In this document: positions 46,642 through 57,680 of the stretch, in pieces
How the letters are laid out: the number at the start of each line of letters is the position of its first letter
Numbering within the stretch: position 1 is the stretch's first letter
Assembly (NCBI GenBank): GCA_030068075.1
Contig: CM057839.1
Span: forward strand, 48,946,960 to 49,010,959
Reading direction: 5' to 3'
Source of the DNA: Paguma larvata
Lineage: Eukaryota > Chordata > Mammalia > Carnivora > Viverridae
Length of the DNA stretch: 64,000 nucleotides
Program-made: the position numbers and the translations under genes
The notes under the pieces: generated by a model
Databases searched by the model: none
What the model saw: only the letters and a program-made list of their open reading frames with translations
What the model was told of the DNA's origin: nothing

Positions 46642-47815
46642 AAAGGATCATGAACGAAAGTGGTTCACAGAAGTAACTATAAAAAGAAGATGCACAAAAA
46701 GAAGTGAGTGGAGTATAAGAGGCATGGTTCTGAGATGGTGGTTCCCAAAGAAATCTTGTGTGTTCTAACGAATTCAGACCCATCAGGCTCTCTTCCTCCT
46801 AGATGAAGCCTCAGGCTTACCCACATTATCGTAAGAACACAACACTAATTCCAATGGACCAATTGAGCACAGTATTTTGAGAAAATGTAGATAATAGTCC
46901 TATAAAGATATACAGTATTTATGAGAGCATTTCATTTAATGGTATTTAATTTAGATGGCTGTACACAAGGAAGATAATAATTACATTGGTGCTTAATGTA
47001 CTGGGAACCACATTACAGAATCCTATATAAGAAACAAAGTGTTGAAAGAAACAGCTTTATATGCAGTGTAAGGTAAATGAATATTTTATTGTGCACCCTG
47101 GGTGCCTGATAAAAATGGAATATTTTTGGTTATCATTAGTTCAATACCGAAGATAATGTTGTAACGATTTGTGGGTGCCATGTCACAATTGTCTCTTTCT
47201 TCTACACAGCTTGAAACTCAGTAAGAACGCAGCTGTTAACAAAAGAGGTGCTTAATATTTATTCATCATCCACTGCTATGTCATTGCCACTCAAACCAGA
47301 TAAGTTATGAGGGGTATTTTAACAACTTATACTTCAACTAGTAACGGGGATGCTTATAATTCAGCACAAAAATGTGTGACATTGAATGGAATGCAGTTTT
47401 TCAAAGTAGCTACTATTAGATCTAAACTCTAAACTTTAATAAGCATATGTACATTTATTTTCACATTTTAAACTTGGGGAAAAATTGAAAAGAACAGTGT
47501 AACTCTCTTGCTATATTTGACACTGACTTTCTTACCAAACTGACTTAAAATATACACGCTTTTCCCACAGGTCTAATTCTGATCTATCATTAATTTGTAA
47601 ATACAGATTTTAGTTCATCAATTACAAGTATACAATAATGAAAGAATTTACGTAATTATACACCATACACAAAATGCTAAAATATTTTAAATCATTGTGG
47701 AAATGTGTGAACCGATACACATATACTAAAAATTAGTCAGATGAGTGAAAACCTAAAAGAAGCCAGAGAGATTATCTATCCATTTCTTTTCATTTTCAGA
47801 TTAATCTATTAAACA
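46642..47815. other. Unannotated AT-rich sequence
   Basis: No gene or recognised repeat. Confidence 0.5.
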
Positions 47816-47819
47816 TTAA

Positions 47820-47960
47820 CTCAACAAGTATTTATTGAGAATCTATTGTTAATGTAGATGTGGAAACTGAGACCCAGAGAACTGAGGTGATTCATCCAAG
47901 GGCCAAATTGGAACAGACGACTAGGATACTTGGCCTCCAATTCAGAGCTATAAAACAAAT
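47820..47960 (-). repeat. MIR/L2-like fragment
   Basis: 'AACAAGTATTTATTGAGAAT' at the left and 'TGTGGAAACTGAGACCCAGAG' next to it are antisense hallmarks of MIR. The copy has lost its middle. Confidence 0.55.
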
Positions 47961-48087
47961 CTACTCCCTTCACGTGTACTTGCTACAAGAAGTTGCCATC
48001 AACTCCTCTAACTCATCTTTTCAACATTTTATTATTAAAAATTCAAATATACTGCAAAACTGAAAGAATTTGAAAGTATATATTTTT

Positions 48088-48283
48088 AAATTTTTTAAAT
48101 TATTATTTATTTTTGAGAGAGAGAGAACAGCGGGGAGGGGCAGAGAGAGAAGGGGACAGAGGATCCGAAGTGGGCTCTGCACTGAGAGCAGTAAGCCCAT
48201 ATACGCTCAAACTCACAAACAGGGAGATTACAGCCTGAGCAGAAGTTGGATGCTCAACTAATTGCGCCACCCAGGTGCCCCTT
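48088..48283 (-). mobile_element. Older felid Can-SINE
   Basis: Antisense copy ending GCGCCACCCAGGTGCCCC. It is preceded by AAAGTATATATTTTT (48073) and followed by AAAGTATATTTTA (48284-48296). The same 13-mer recurs after the adjoining L1. Confidence 0.94.
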
Positions 48284-48296
48284 AAAGTATATTTTA

Positions 48297-48704
48297 CTTA
48301 GCATAATACTCTCCAGTTCCATCTGCATTGCTGCAAATGGCCAGATTTCATTCTTTCTCATTGCCAAGTAGTATTCCACTGTATGTATAAACCACATCTT
48401 TATCCATTCATCAGTCAGAGAAAGACAGATACCTTATGTTTTCACTCATTTATGGATCTTGAGAAGGTTAACAGAAGACCACAGGGAAGGGGAGGGGGGA
48501 AAAAGTTTTAGAGAGGGAGGGAGGCAAACCAGAAGAGGCCCTTAAGTACTGAGAACAAACTGAGGGTTGATGGGGATAGGAGAGAGGGGAAAGTGGGTGA
48601 TGGGCATTGAGGAGAGCATTTGTTGGTATGAGCACTGGGTGTTGTATGGAAACCAACTTGACAAAGTATATTAAAAAATAAAAAAAATATAAAAAAACAT
48701 TTAA
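48297..48704 (+). mobile_element. Short L1 with 5' inversion (twin priming)
   Basis: 48297-48413 reads the L1 ORF2 end in antisense ('CTTAGCATAATACTCTCCAG', 'CATTGCCAAGTAGTATTCCA'). From 48414 the sense text starts exactly where the inverted part would continue ('CAGAGAAAGACAGATACC') and runs to a 3' UTR and A-rich tail. A perfect 13-bp duplication AAAGTATATTTTA flanks it (48284-48296 and 48705-48717). Confidence 0.9.
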
Positions 48705-48720
48705 AAAGTATATTTTAAAG

Positions 48721-49615
48721 TAAATACTCACAAATCCACAATCTGAATTTTTCTCTAATTTACACTCAGTTGCTTTACTGAATATCCGCCCATCTATCTA
48801 TCCCTCTCTCAGTCCATTATTCAATCCAATTATTAAACACACTTCAAACTAAATTAAAGACATCAGTATGCTTCTTCCCCAAATACCTGAGCATACACGT
48901 CATGAACACGCATTGATTATCTAGCTCTCTGGTCTATAGTGTCTACCTCACATAAGAATTCACAAGTGGATATTGATCATTTTACCCCCCTGCAAATTTT
49001 CAAGCATGTATAGAACACTAAAAATAATTGTCCGTATAACAGATCTTGGCTTTCCACAGTGAAATGTATTTTAAAAATGAAACCATTAAAAAACAAAACG
49101 CTGGGGTTCCAAAATAACCACAGTTCCGAAAAGAAATCTAAACTATCATAAAGTGGTGTCGTCCCTAGCTTCTGTCTCTTTAAGAATTTTTTTTTTCAAA
49201 TAATAGGAAAAGTTTGAAGAAAACTGCCATTTTAAAGTTGCAGGCAGTTATTCTTCAAATTGTGACTTAAATTCACTTTTGTGAAAGCAATTTGAGGGAG
49301 CTCTCCAGTTACACAGATGTAAAAAAAGGAAAGTATCCATTGTTCTTGGATAAAATGCTGTTAAGTGACCATTTTCTTTTCAACTCCAATGTTAAGTGTT
49401 CTGGCTTGATAACGTAAATTGCTTTGAGAGGCCAACTGACCACGCAGTAAATGGCTTCTTGTGGAGGTCCCTGGGAAAAAAAATTTAATACCTGTTCATT
49501 AGAACCTAAGCTATGGGAACCTAGGAAAACTTCTTTAATACACAGAGACATAGTTCTTCAAACCAGCAGATGGGAGCTCAAGTAAATTTGGTTTGAGACT
49601 TTAAAATAAAGGTAG
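48721..49615. other. Unannotated non-coding sequence
   Basis: No gene or recognised repeat. Confidence 0.5.
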
Positions 49616-49830
49616 GAGGTGACTGGGTGGCTTAGTCTATTAAGCATCAGACTCTTGGTTTCTGCTTAGGTCATGCTCTCTTGGTTTCATGAGTTCAAGC
49701 CCTGTGTTGGGCTCTGTGCTGGCAAAGTGGAGCCTGTTTGGGATTCTCTCTTTCTTTCTCTCTCTCTCTGTCTCCCTCCTCCACTCGCACTGTCTGTGTC
49801 TCTCTCAAAATAAATAAATAGACATCCAGA
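49616..49830 (+). mobile_element. Older Can-SINE
   Basis: Worn head GTGACTGGGTGGCTTAG, 'GGCTCTGTGCTGGCAAAGTG' and a CT-rich tail ending CTCTCAAAATAAATAAATAG. Duplications resemble AAAATAAAGGTAGGA (49603) and AAAAGAAAGGTGGAA (49835). Confidence 0.93.
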
Positions 49831-52084
49831 AAAGAAAAGAAAGGTGGAATGATGGTTTACACATAGACAAGTGAGGCCTGGTTGCCTTGTTTAAGCTATA
49901 GTTCATCATATAGTGTACAGATACTAGAAACTTTGTTATTTTAAGACAAGACTTTTATCTCTCTTGCACGTAGCTGGGATTCCAGTGCTTAAAACCATGC
50001 TGAATGCACTAGCATAGTGTGAGTGCTTAACTTACCAAATTAATAAACAGATGAACAAATTTATAAAAAGTGAAATAGAAAAAGACTACATGCCAAGACT
50101 AATGGGGTAGAGCCAAAGCTACGATTAGTGGAAAAATCCATAATATAAAAACTATCGTTTTTTTTTTAAATTGAAATTCAATGAACTAAAGCATTCCATT
50201 TAAGTATTAGAACATGATAGAATCTTAAATGAAATATGAGATAAAAAAACATATGTGTAGAATGAGATCTTAATGATATAAAACTTCATCTTTATTCATG
50301 AAAATGAATGTAAGAAAAGAATATATACACATATACACACACATACATAATAGTAAAGTGAGAAAATAAAGCTAAATATAAGAGATTAACCTTATTGTGG
50401 GAATCTTATTTTTATTTCATGTTTTATCACTTTCTGATAAAAGTTTATACAAATTTACATGGTTAAATGACTTTTGAAATTTATCTATTATATTATAGAA
50501 TCTTAGAGATAAGTTAGACCTCCCTATTCTTTTATGTGATAGTCAGGAAAGTGTGCCCGCAAGAGGGGGCAGAGGAGAGACTCAAGGAAACGAAAGTATA
50601 TTATATCACAGGTCCTAGAAACAGGATGCACGGCATGCCATGCAGGGCCATAGTTGGGAGCCTGAGGGTGGTCTGGAGGCCCAACGTAGGAACAAGGGGA
50701 AGACTGAGGCGAGAGCAGGATAGACAGTTTGGGAATGGTCAGTTTGAGTATTTTGACTATATTTAAACTTACAGGAGGGATGTCTAGTTGCTTGGTACAC
50801 AGCCCTTGCATGATTAAGGCAGAGGAATACTGCCTTCTAGGAAGTATGGACCAGATAAAGGATAGAGCCTACAGGTTGATTAGTTTATGTATCAAAGCCT
50901 TGCTTTAGGCTGAGTTCTTTGCTATCTCTAAGAATTGGCTAGCCCAGACAGGTATAGTCTCACCTCAGCCAGAAAGCTTTTAAGATGCTTAAATACCATT
51001 GTAATATATAGAACACAAAAAACAAACAAACAAACGAAAATACACAAGCACATGTAGGCCTCTGCTTGCCAAGCACTTAGTATCATCCCACTGGCCAAAG
51101 CAAGTCACTTCTCTATGTCCATACATGATGAGGTCATGGTAAACGTATGGCTCTATACTATTTCAAGAGGATAGGAATGAAGAATCTACTGCATGTCTCA
51201 ACCCAAAATCTTCAAGCAATTTCCTACAATATAACTAAAACAAAGAGGTATGACTACATCAGAAAACGATCATTTTACATTATAAAACATTGACAGCTTT
51301 CTCGTCAATTAAGATGGTTTCAATGTGGTTATACATATGATTCATGCAGTTTTGCATATGGACTAACATCTATTTTTATCATCTTTCTCAGTCTCTTTGC
51401 TTCTCCGTGACATTCTTCAATGCTATCAGACAATCTATGCAAGAATAAGGGGCAAACAGGAAAGCCACTGTGGAAACACATTCAGGACAGGCAGACAATG
51501 ACACAGAATTGTTCACACTGTGAAGACACTGTGCTACACGCATCTCTTCCTGGCAGCAGTCTCCAAGGAGCAAACACCCTTTGTGACATTTGGCACAATT
51601 TTCAGTTTGTATAAAAGTTACTCTGGCATTCTAGCAGCTGTGTTTGGATTGTAACTCAAGAATTTTCCTGCAAGTCATTTGTTAAAAAATGTTTCATTGA
51701 ACTTTGGGGACAGAAATATATTTTTTGTCTTATACAAACATTCACTGAAAAACACTGTATTAAGAGATATATATGTTCTATGAAGCTGGGACCATAAAAA
51801 CCAAGGGACATTTCTCTAGAAGAATGTTAACCAGGTAGATATTCTGGGAGTTTGCCTATAAATGTCAAGGGCCAGAATTTAAAGTCAAGGATGAACATAC
51901 TATCTCGTGTATTACATCTAGGTTGACACCAAATATAAAATAAATCGTAATTTTGTGTACCAATATGAAAGGAAAAACACTGCAATTATGTGACTTAACT
52001 GAAGTTCACCATATTGGGGATATTAAAATGTGAAAAAAAAATATGTGCCTTAAAATCTATGCATTAAAGGTTTTTAGGATGGCT
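49831..52084. other. Unannotated sequence with a GC-richer block
   Basis: 50525-50980 is purine-rich and less AT-rich than its neighbours, open on both strands for 60-95 codons, but has no family resemblance. It could be an LTR or other old repeat. (AAAC)n occurs at 51016-51038. No gene supported. Confidence 0.4.
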
Positions 52085-52470
52085 GGACCACGGAATGCAG
52101 ATGTGGTGGCAAGAGATATTGGTGTAATTGAGCAAGGCTGCATTTTGTTGGGCATTACAAGCCAAATGCACAAACTAAAATCTGGACTTTAAAACCGAGA
52201 GAGATAAAAAGCCCCTGGACAGTTCTAAGTGGGGAAATGTCCTGATAACATTTTCATTTAAAAAAATGTAATTTTGCTCGCAGCACAGAAAATAGAACAG
52301 GGATTCAGGCAAAAGTGTGGGATAAACACTGAAAGTGTTAGTTCCCAGATATAAAGCTTGGGGAGCAAATCCAGGTGAGGATGGTGGTGGACCGAGTAAG
52401 GATCACAGCAGTGGACTTAGAAAAGAGTGAACAGATTTCAAGATCACACGGGAATTAGAGCCAATACTGA
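52085..52470 (-). repeat. L2 LINE fragment
   Basis: Antisense L2 order: 'GGAAATGTCCTGATAAC', 'GATTCAGGCAAAAG', 'GTGAGGATGGTGGTGGACC', 'GAACAGATTTCAAGAT'. Confidence 0.65.
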
Positions 52471-52477
52471 AGCCAGA

Positions 52478-52620
52478 ATTCATTCATTCATTCACTCCTT
52501 CATTCATTCAGTAAACCTGTAGGATGACATCCTAGGTACCAAAAAATACCAAAATAAATGACATAATCTTGATTCATGAGGAGCTCTTGCTCTGGTGAAT
52601 CAAACCTAACTAGACTGACT
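52478..52620 (-). repeat. L2 3' end with (ATTC)n
   Basis: Tandem CATT units (52479-52510) lead into an antisense L2 3' end. Confidence 0.6.
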
Positions 52621-53885
52621 CATTTCGGTCTGTCATCATGATACTTCGGCTCCCTATTATTGAGTGAACAATGGTTTGGTATCTTCATACCTTATGGGGT
52701 AAGAGGTAGGTGCTAAAAATCTCTATCACTTTCTATAATGAAGTTCTGCCTGGAGCTGTCACTGTTCTCTAGCCTTCTGAGTGGAAAGAAGTAGGTTGAA
52801 AGAAAAGCTGTGTTCTCCACGGTAACTCTTCTCCTCCCAGGAGGTGGAAGGTGATGAGTGGGAAGACTCAGCAGACCCTCCCCCCATTCTGTCCAGAGCA
52901 CCGGCACTGACCTGTGAAGTCTCTGTTTGCCCCATGTATGCTCTTCACTTTTTAACGTTACCACCACGGTTACTCCTGTATTAGCAACAGAAATAGATGA
53001 AGGCTTAATTCCAAATGATGGTTGTGGAAATCCTGACTAAAAACTTTACATCTCTTATAAGATGAAAAGGCTCATCTGATTTCATAAGGTTTCTTCCCCG
53101 CCTCCCCCTCCAGATGGGATGGGAAAAGGTGGAGTGCAGTTAGTTTGTTACAGAATCTTGCATTCGACATGAAAAGAATAAAGTGATTTGTTATTACTCC
53201 CTACCGCTTCTTCCTAAGGTGTCTGGCTTAAATGGTGAAGAGTAGCAGCTGCAGTAAAAGCAGTAGCAATCCCTCTTTTAGACAAATCTAAACATCCTCC
53301 AAATAAAACCCCGTTATCCACAAGTTCCATAAAACAGCCACTAATCCGCCTGCTCCAAAGCAGCTGAATTGGCAGTTTCAAGCTTCCAAAGCTAAAAGGT
53401 GAGGGGGGAAAAATGACAAAGAGAACAGAAAGAGATTAATAAGAGAATGAAGCCACAAATCTCATATGGTGAGCCTCTCTGCATCTGTTTGTATATCTGG
53501 AGGCAGAAAAAGTCTGTGACTAATCTCATTTGATTCGTCAGGGATTCACTGAGCACATAACCATATACCTAGCACTTACCATGGTCTCCTATCCACCAGG
53601 AGCATCAGGATTGTGGACCAGTCAGGATAAAGTCCATACCGTGCCCTATATCCACAGGAGTAGAGCTGTGCCCACACATTATCTCCCCACATAAAACATG
53701 CGCATGGCATTTGAGTTAGTGATAATATATACCAGCAAAACATTCTGCCTCATCTATCAAGTGTCACTCAACATCAGTGGAGGGGCGGGAGGATACAGCA
53801 AACCCTGGCATATCACTTTCTAGCTACCATAAGGAATGGCTGAAAAAAAAAAATGGAAGAATGAATGGAAAAAAATGTTGTGTGC
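52621..53885. other. Unannotated non-coding sequence
   Basis: Some less AT-rich parts (52740-52930, 53220-53400). No gene supported. Confidence 0.5.
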
Positions 53886-53887
53886 AT

Positions 53888-54035
53888 TTAAAATGCGCCA
53901 AACACACTTCAAAGCATTTTATGCACATTATGTCATATAATTAGCACAACTGCTCTGTGAAGTAGGTGAAATTTTTGAGGATACTCAGGTAGAGAGAGGT
54001 CAAGTAACTTTTGTAGGTCACAAAATTTGAAAAAA
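53888..54035 (-). repeat. MIR SINE
   Basis: Antisense MIR: CACTTCAAAGCATTTTATGC, ATGTCATATAATTAGCACAA, TGTGAAGTAGGTGAAAT, GAGAGGTCAAGTAAC, TAGGTCACA. Confidence 0.85.
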
Positions 54036-54241
54036 TAATGAAATCTTGTATAGCTTCCACACCACCCAAACTGCCCTTCTCTATCATTTAAGACCAGAGA
54101 AAGTATCGAAAGACACTCAGAAATTGTTTCTGCATGTTCACTTGTCATCAAGCTTAGGGTTTTATTTCATGTCAGAACCACCTCTGTGTTAAGTCCTGTG
54201 ATGCAGAGATTATTAATTAAGATTATTATTAATTGCTTGAA

Positions 54242-55195
54242 TTAATTCATTTAGTCATTCATCATACCTTACTTGATATTCTTACTGCATGGCCTACACT
54301 TTTCCAGGGCTTAAGAGAAAGCCATGAGCACGCGAGTCTCTTCCATTCTGGTGGCACAATTCTAGCAGAGTGTGGGAAAATCAATATAAAAAATATAAGT
54401 GTATAATATTTATGATAGTTTAGGAACAAAGTTAAATAGTATGTGGGAATAGATGGAGTAGTGAGTAGCTGCTTCAGTCCAGGGACTCTGTAAAGATCTC
54501 TTGTGGACATCGCATCTGCGGTGACCTTCATTAAGAAAAGCTGTGAGCCATGCAAATATCTGGGGGATGAGCATTTGAGAATAGGAAGAAACAAATGTAT
54601 TGACTTCAAGGTTGGACTATGTTTGATATGTTCAAGGAACGGTTAGGAGGGCAGTATCACTGGAGAAAAACGAGAAAAGGTGTGAGGAGTAGGAGAGGTG
54701 ATAGAGATCATGGCTACATCACATAGCGTGCTACAAACACAGCAAGGGGGTCTTATTTTATTCTAGGTTTTAGGGAATACTGTAGGGGGGATCTGAGTGG
54801 TGAATGGATCTGGCTTCCGTTTAATAAGATAATTATGGTCACTATCTGGAGAATAAGTTGTAACAAATGTCAATGGAAGCAAGGAGGGTAATAAAGGGGC
54901 TATGGCAAAATTCCAAGCCATCAATGGTGGTGGCTTGGTCTAGAGTGGCAAGGTAGAATGTTTTGAGGAATGCTGAGATCAAGAATATACATTAAATGTC
55001 AAGCTGATGGGACCTGAAGTAAAAGAAAAGGAGAAGAGTCAAGAATGATTCCAATATTTCTAAGAAACGGGGTAAACTATACACCTCTATCTTGAAATAT
55101 GGGACTCTTGGGGGCATTCAGGTTTGTGTTCATGTCTGTGAGTGTGTGCGGGGGCGCACTCAAGCATTCTGGTTTTGGATATGTTTGAGACCTCA
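54242..55195 (-). repeat. Long L2 LINE copy
   Basis: Antisense text keeps L2 order over about 950 bp: 'TTTAGTCATTCATCATACC' (3' end), 'GACTTCAAGGTTGGAC', 'TTATTTTATTCTAGGTTTTA', 'AATGGTGGTGGCTTGG', 'AAGAGTCAAGAATGATTCCA', 'GGTTTTGGATATGTTTGAGA'. No intact reading frame. Confidence 0.82.
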
Positions 55196-55660
55196 ACGAG
55201 TTCCCTAGAATAGGAACACTATGAGTGCAAGGGCTCTGTCTTACTCCCTGCGATCACACACAGAGCAGTACCTTGCAATTATTGGCAGCCAAAAACCAAA
55301 CCAAAAAAAAGTCACTTGTGTGAAATGTTTGTTGTAAATAAGTAAATCTACTGAATGAAAACTGAGGTAACCCAGGCAATTGGGTCTAAAACTTTGAAAT
55401 TAAGGAGTCTTTGGCATAGGGTTGTTATAAAACCACAGAATCGAATGAGATCACATTAGGAGTCCACAAAGACAGAGAAAAAACTCCAAGGACTACTTCA
55501 TAGGACATGTGATTCAATATTTTTAAAGAAATCAGAGGAACATCCAGGAAAATAAAGAAAGAAAACAGAGAATATTCAGTAAATATAGTAAACGGACAAC
55601 AAGTGGGGTACATCTCAGAAGCATAGGGCAGAAAGGGTTTCCAGTGGACATGGGTTTTGT
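55196..55660. other. Unannotated non-coding sequence
   Basis: Nothing recognised. Confidence 0.5.
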
Positions 55661-55860
55661 TTTTAAATGTTTATTTACTTATTTTGATAGAGAGAGAGAG
55701 AGCATGCAAGGAGAGCAGGGGCAGAGATAGAGAATGCTAAAAGGGCTCCACACTGTCAGTGCAGAGCCTGATGTAGGGATCAGTCTCATAAACCCTGAGA
55801 TCATGACCTGAACCAAAGTTGAGGTTTGGTTGCTTACCCAACGGAGCCACCCAGGAGCCC
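55661..55860 (-). mobile_element. Older Can-SINE
   Basis: Antisense copy with 'GATCATGACCTGAACC' and plus-strand end GAGCCACCCAGGAGCCC. Duplications GGACATGGGTTTT (55646) and AGACATGGATTTT (55868) flank it. Confidence 0.94.
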
Positions 55861-56714
55861 TTCAACTAGACATGGATTTTTTTATTTGAAAATGTAGGAA
55901 CCATTCTAATTTTATAAAAGAAAAATATTCTTCTGTAGATATAACTTGAAAGAAAATTAATATCTGTTTCATGATAGGTTAAAATCTTGTGTTGAAGTTA
56001 TATACAGATTTTTCTTTTTCATTTTCAGTTTTAAAATGCCTCGAATACACTCACTTCTGGGCTATTAATAGGCACTGACTAGAAAATTATTTGATACTGT
56101 CCCTCTTCTCTCTCAAAAGCATAAATTCATTTATCTAATTACCTGGTGTAGGGAGACCGTATGTGTTCTGAAAAACCACACGACAGTTGAGTTTCTGAAA
56201 GGAGGTGCCATTTCCAACTGTGCTAGTGTAACAGGAATTATTCCTGATTTTCTCAGACAAACCAGGATGTATGGTCGCCCAGGCAAGGTGAGGCCTCAGA
56301 CAGTGCATAGAATCGGGGCCCAAGAAGAGCAATGAGGATGTGCATTGCAGTGGGGCAGAGATAAATGTCCTCGGTGGTCTGCAGTCATTGGCTGGCATCC
56401 AGTGGGAAGAAATCAGGCTGAGAAAAATAGCAGGAGAGCCAAAGCTCCGGAGAACAGGTTTGGTGTGGTTAGGTATCCAGAGAGGGAAACAGAGAAGTGC
56501 CAACAGAAAAAGCAAGGGAAGACAGGCCACAAATGCTAATACGTGTGAGAATAAACAATCTTGGGTTAGTGGAAACAAACGGTGACCTTTTTACAGTTCT
56601 GTCATAGCTGTTTTCTTTTTCTGATTATCTTTTGTTTATCTTTTACCTACCAGAAATTTTTACATCTAAGAAATGTCACAGCCTGGCTTATTTTTCAGAA
56701 CACCAGGCAAGGAG
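55861..56714. other. Unannotated sequence with GC-richer block
   Basis: 56140-56580 is less AT-rich and open for 147 codons on the minus strand (56135-56578) and 81 on the plus. The minus frame begins with a hydrophobic stretch, but no family is recognised and no exon context is seen. Confidence 0.4.
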
Positions 56715-56885
56715 TCCAAATATCTATTTTCTAGGCCCAGCTCTGTGCCTCTACTTATGTGATATTAAGCAACTCATCGGATATCTCAAAATTTCAAAAC
56801 TTTCTTGTCCAGACCTCAAAGCAAATAATAACAGTAATATCATTTATAAGATTATGTTAAGGATCCAGTGACATTATTTATGTAA
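56715..56885 (+). repeat. MIR-like SINE fragment
   Basis: Sense order: CTAGGCCCAGCTCTGTGCC, GATATTAAGCAACTCATC, CTCAAAATTTC, AATAATAACAGTAATATC, GTTAAGGATCCAGTGA. Confidence 0.7.
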
Positions 56886-57494
56886 ACTTTATAATTTATG
56901 AAGCCATCTCAAATTGGTAGCTTTAGCACAGTTTAAAATGAATGTCCCCTTTTGATATTTCCCAGACAAAAGACTAAAAGCAGCACTTAAAAACTAGTTG
57001 TCCATGCTTCTCGCTGTTCACATTCCCAATACTTCATAAGAGGAATCATGGATTGGATCTCTCTGTGGCTAAAATATTATACCACGTGAGTTTTTGGAAG
57101 TAGCAATTAAGCTTCTACTTTAAGGCAGACTCATACTGTGTTCATGGATTTTCAACTTAGAAATATAAGCATGTTTTTTTTTTTTCATAATGCATCTTCT
57201 AGTGATGACTTGGTACTACTTGTTACGTATATTCTTTCCTTATTTCTGTTAATACCTAATGAACTCTTGTTTATGCTTCAAAGTCCAGCTGAGCTATTAT
57301 CTTTTATCTTGTCAAGACCTGTGTTAGGTGCAAGTATAAGAGCATGGTGAGATTTGGAGGGTGGGTGTGGCGGGTACCCCAGAGATGTTTATCTTTCCTA
57401 ATTCTAGTGCAGTTTTAGGAAGATGTGGAAGAAATCATGCAAATGTATTATATTGCACCAGAACATTTTTTACCATTGCTATATGACTGGTCTT
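56886..57494. other. Unannotated non-coding sequence
   Basis: T14 run at about 57173. Nothing else recognised. Confidence 0.5.
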
Positions 57495-57680
57495 TTGGTC
57501 AGGAGTCAGAACATCTGGCTATTAGCTTTTGCTCCACAACTTGCTAACTGCGTGGTTATGGATAAACTACTTAACTGCCTCCATAAAATGGAGATAATGT
57601 CCCTCTATCCTCTGTCAAAAAATGGATGTAAGAATCTCTACTTACCTCAAAATGCTTTAAATCAAAATCAATTGAAATAA
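57495..57680 (+). repeat. MIR SINE
   Basis: Sense order: GAGTCAGAACATCTGGC, CTTGCTAACTGCGTGGTTAT, AAACTACTTAACTGCCTCC, ATAAAATGGAGATAATG, TCTACTTACCTCA. Confidence 0.85.

Noticed and set aside
50530..50552. CTCF-like core (CGCAAGAGGGGGCAG)
   Set aside because: The G run is two bases too long against the usual core spacing, and upstream positions mismatch. A weight-matrix scan would be needed to reconsider.
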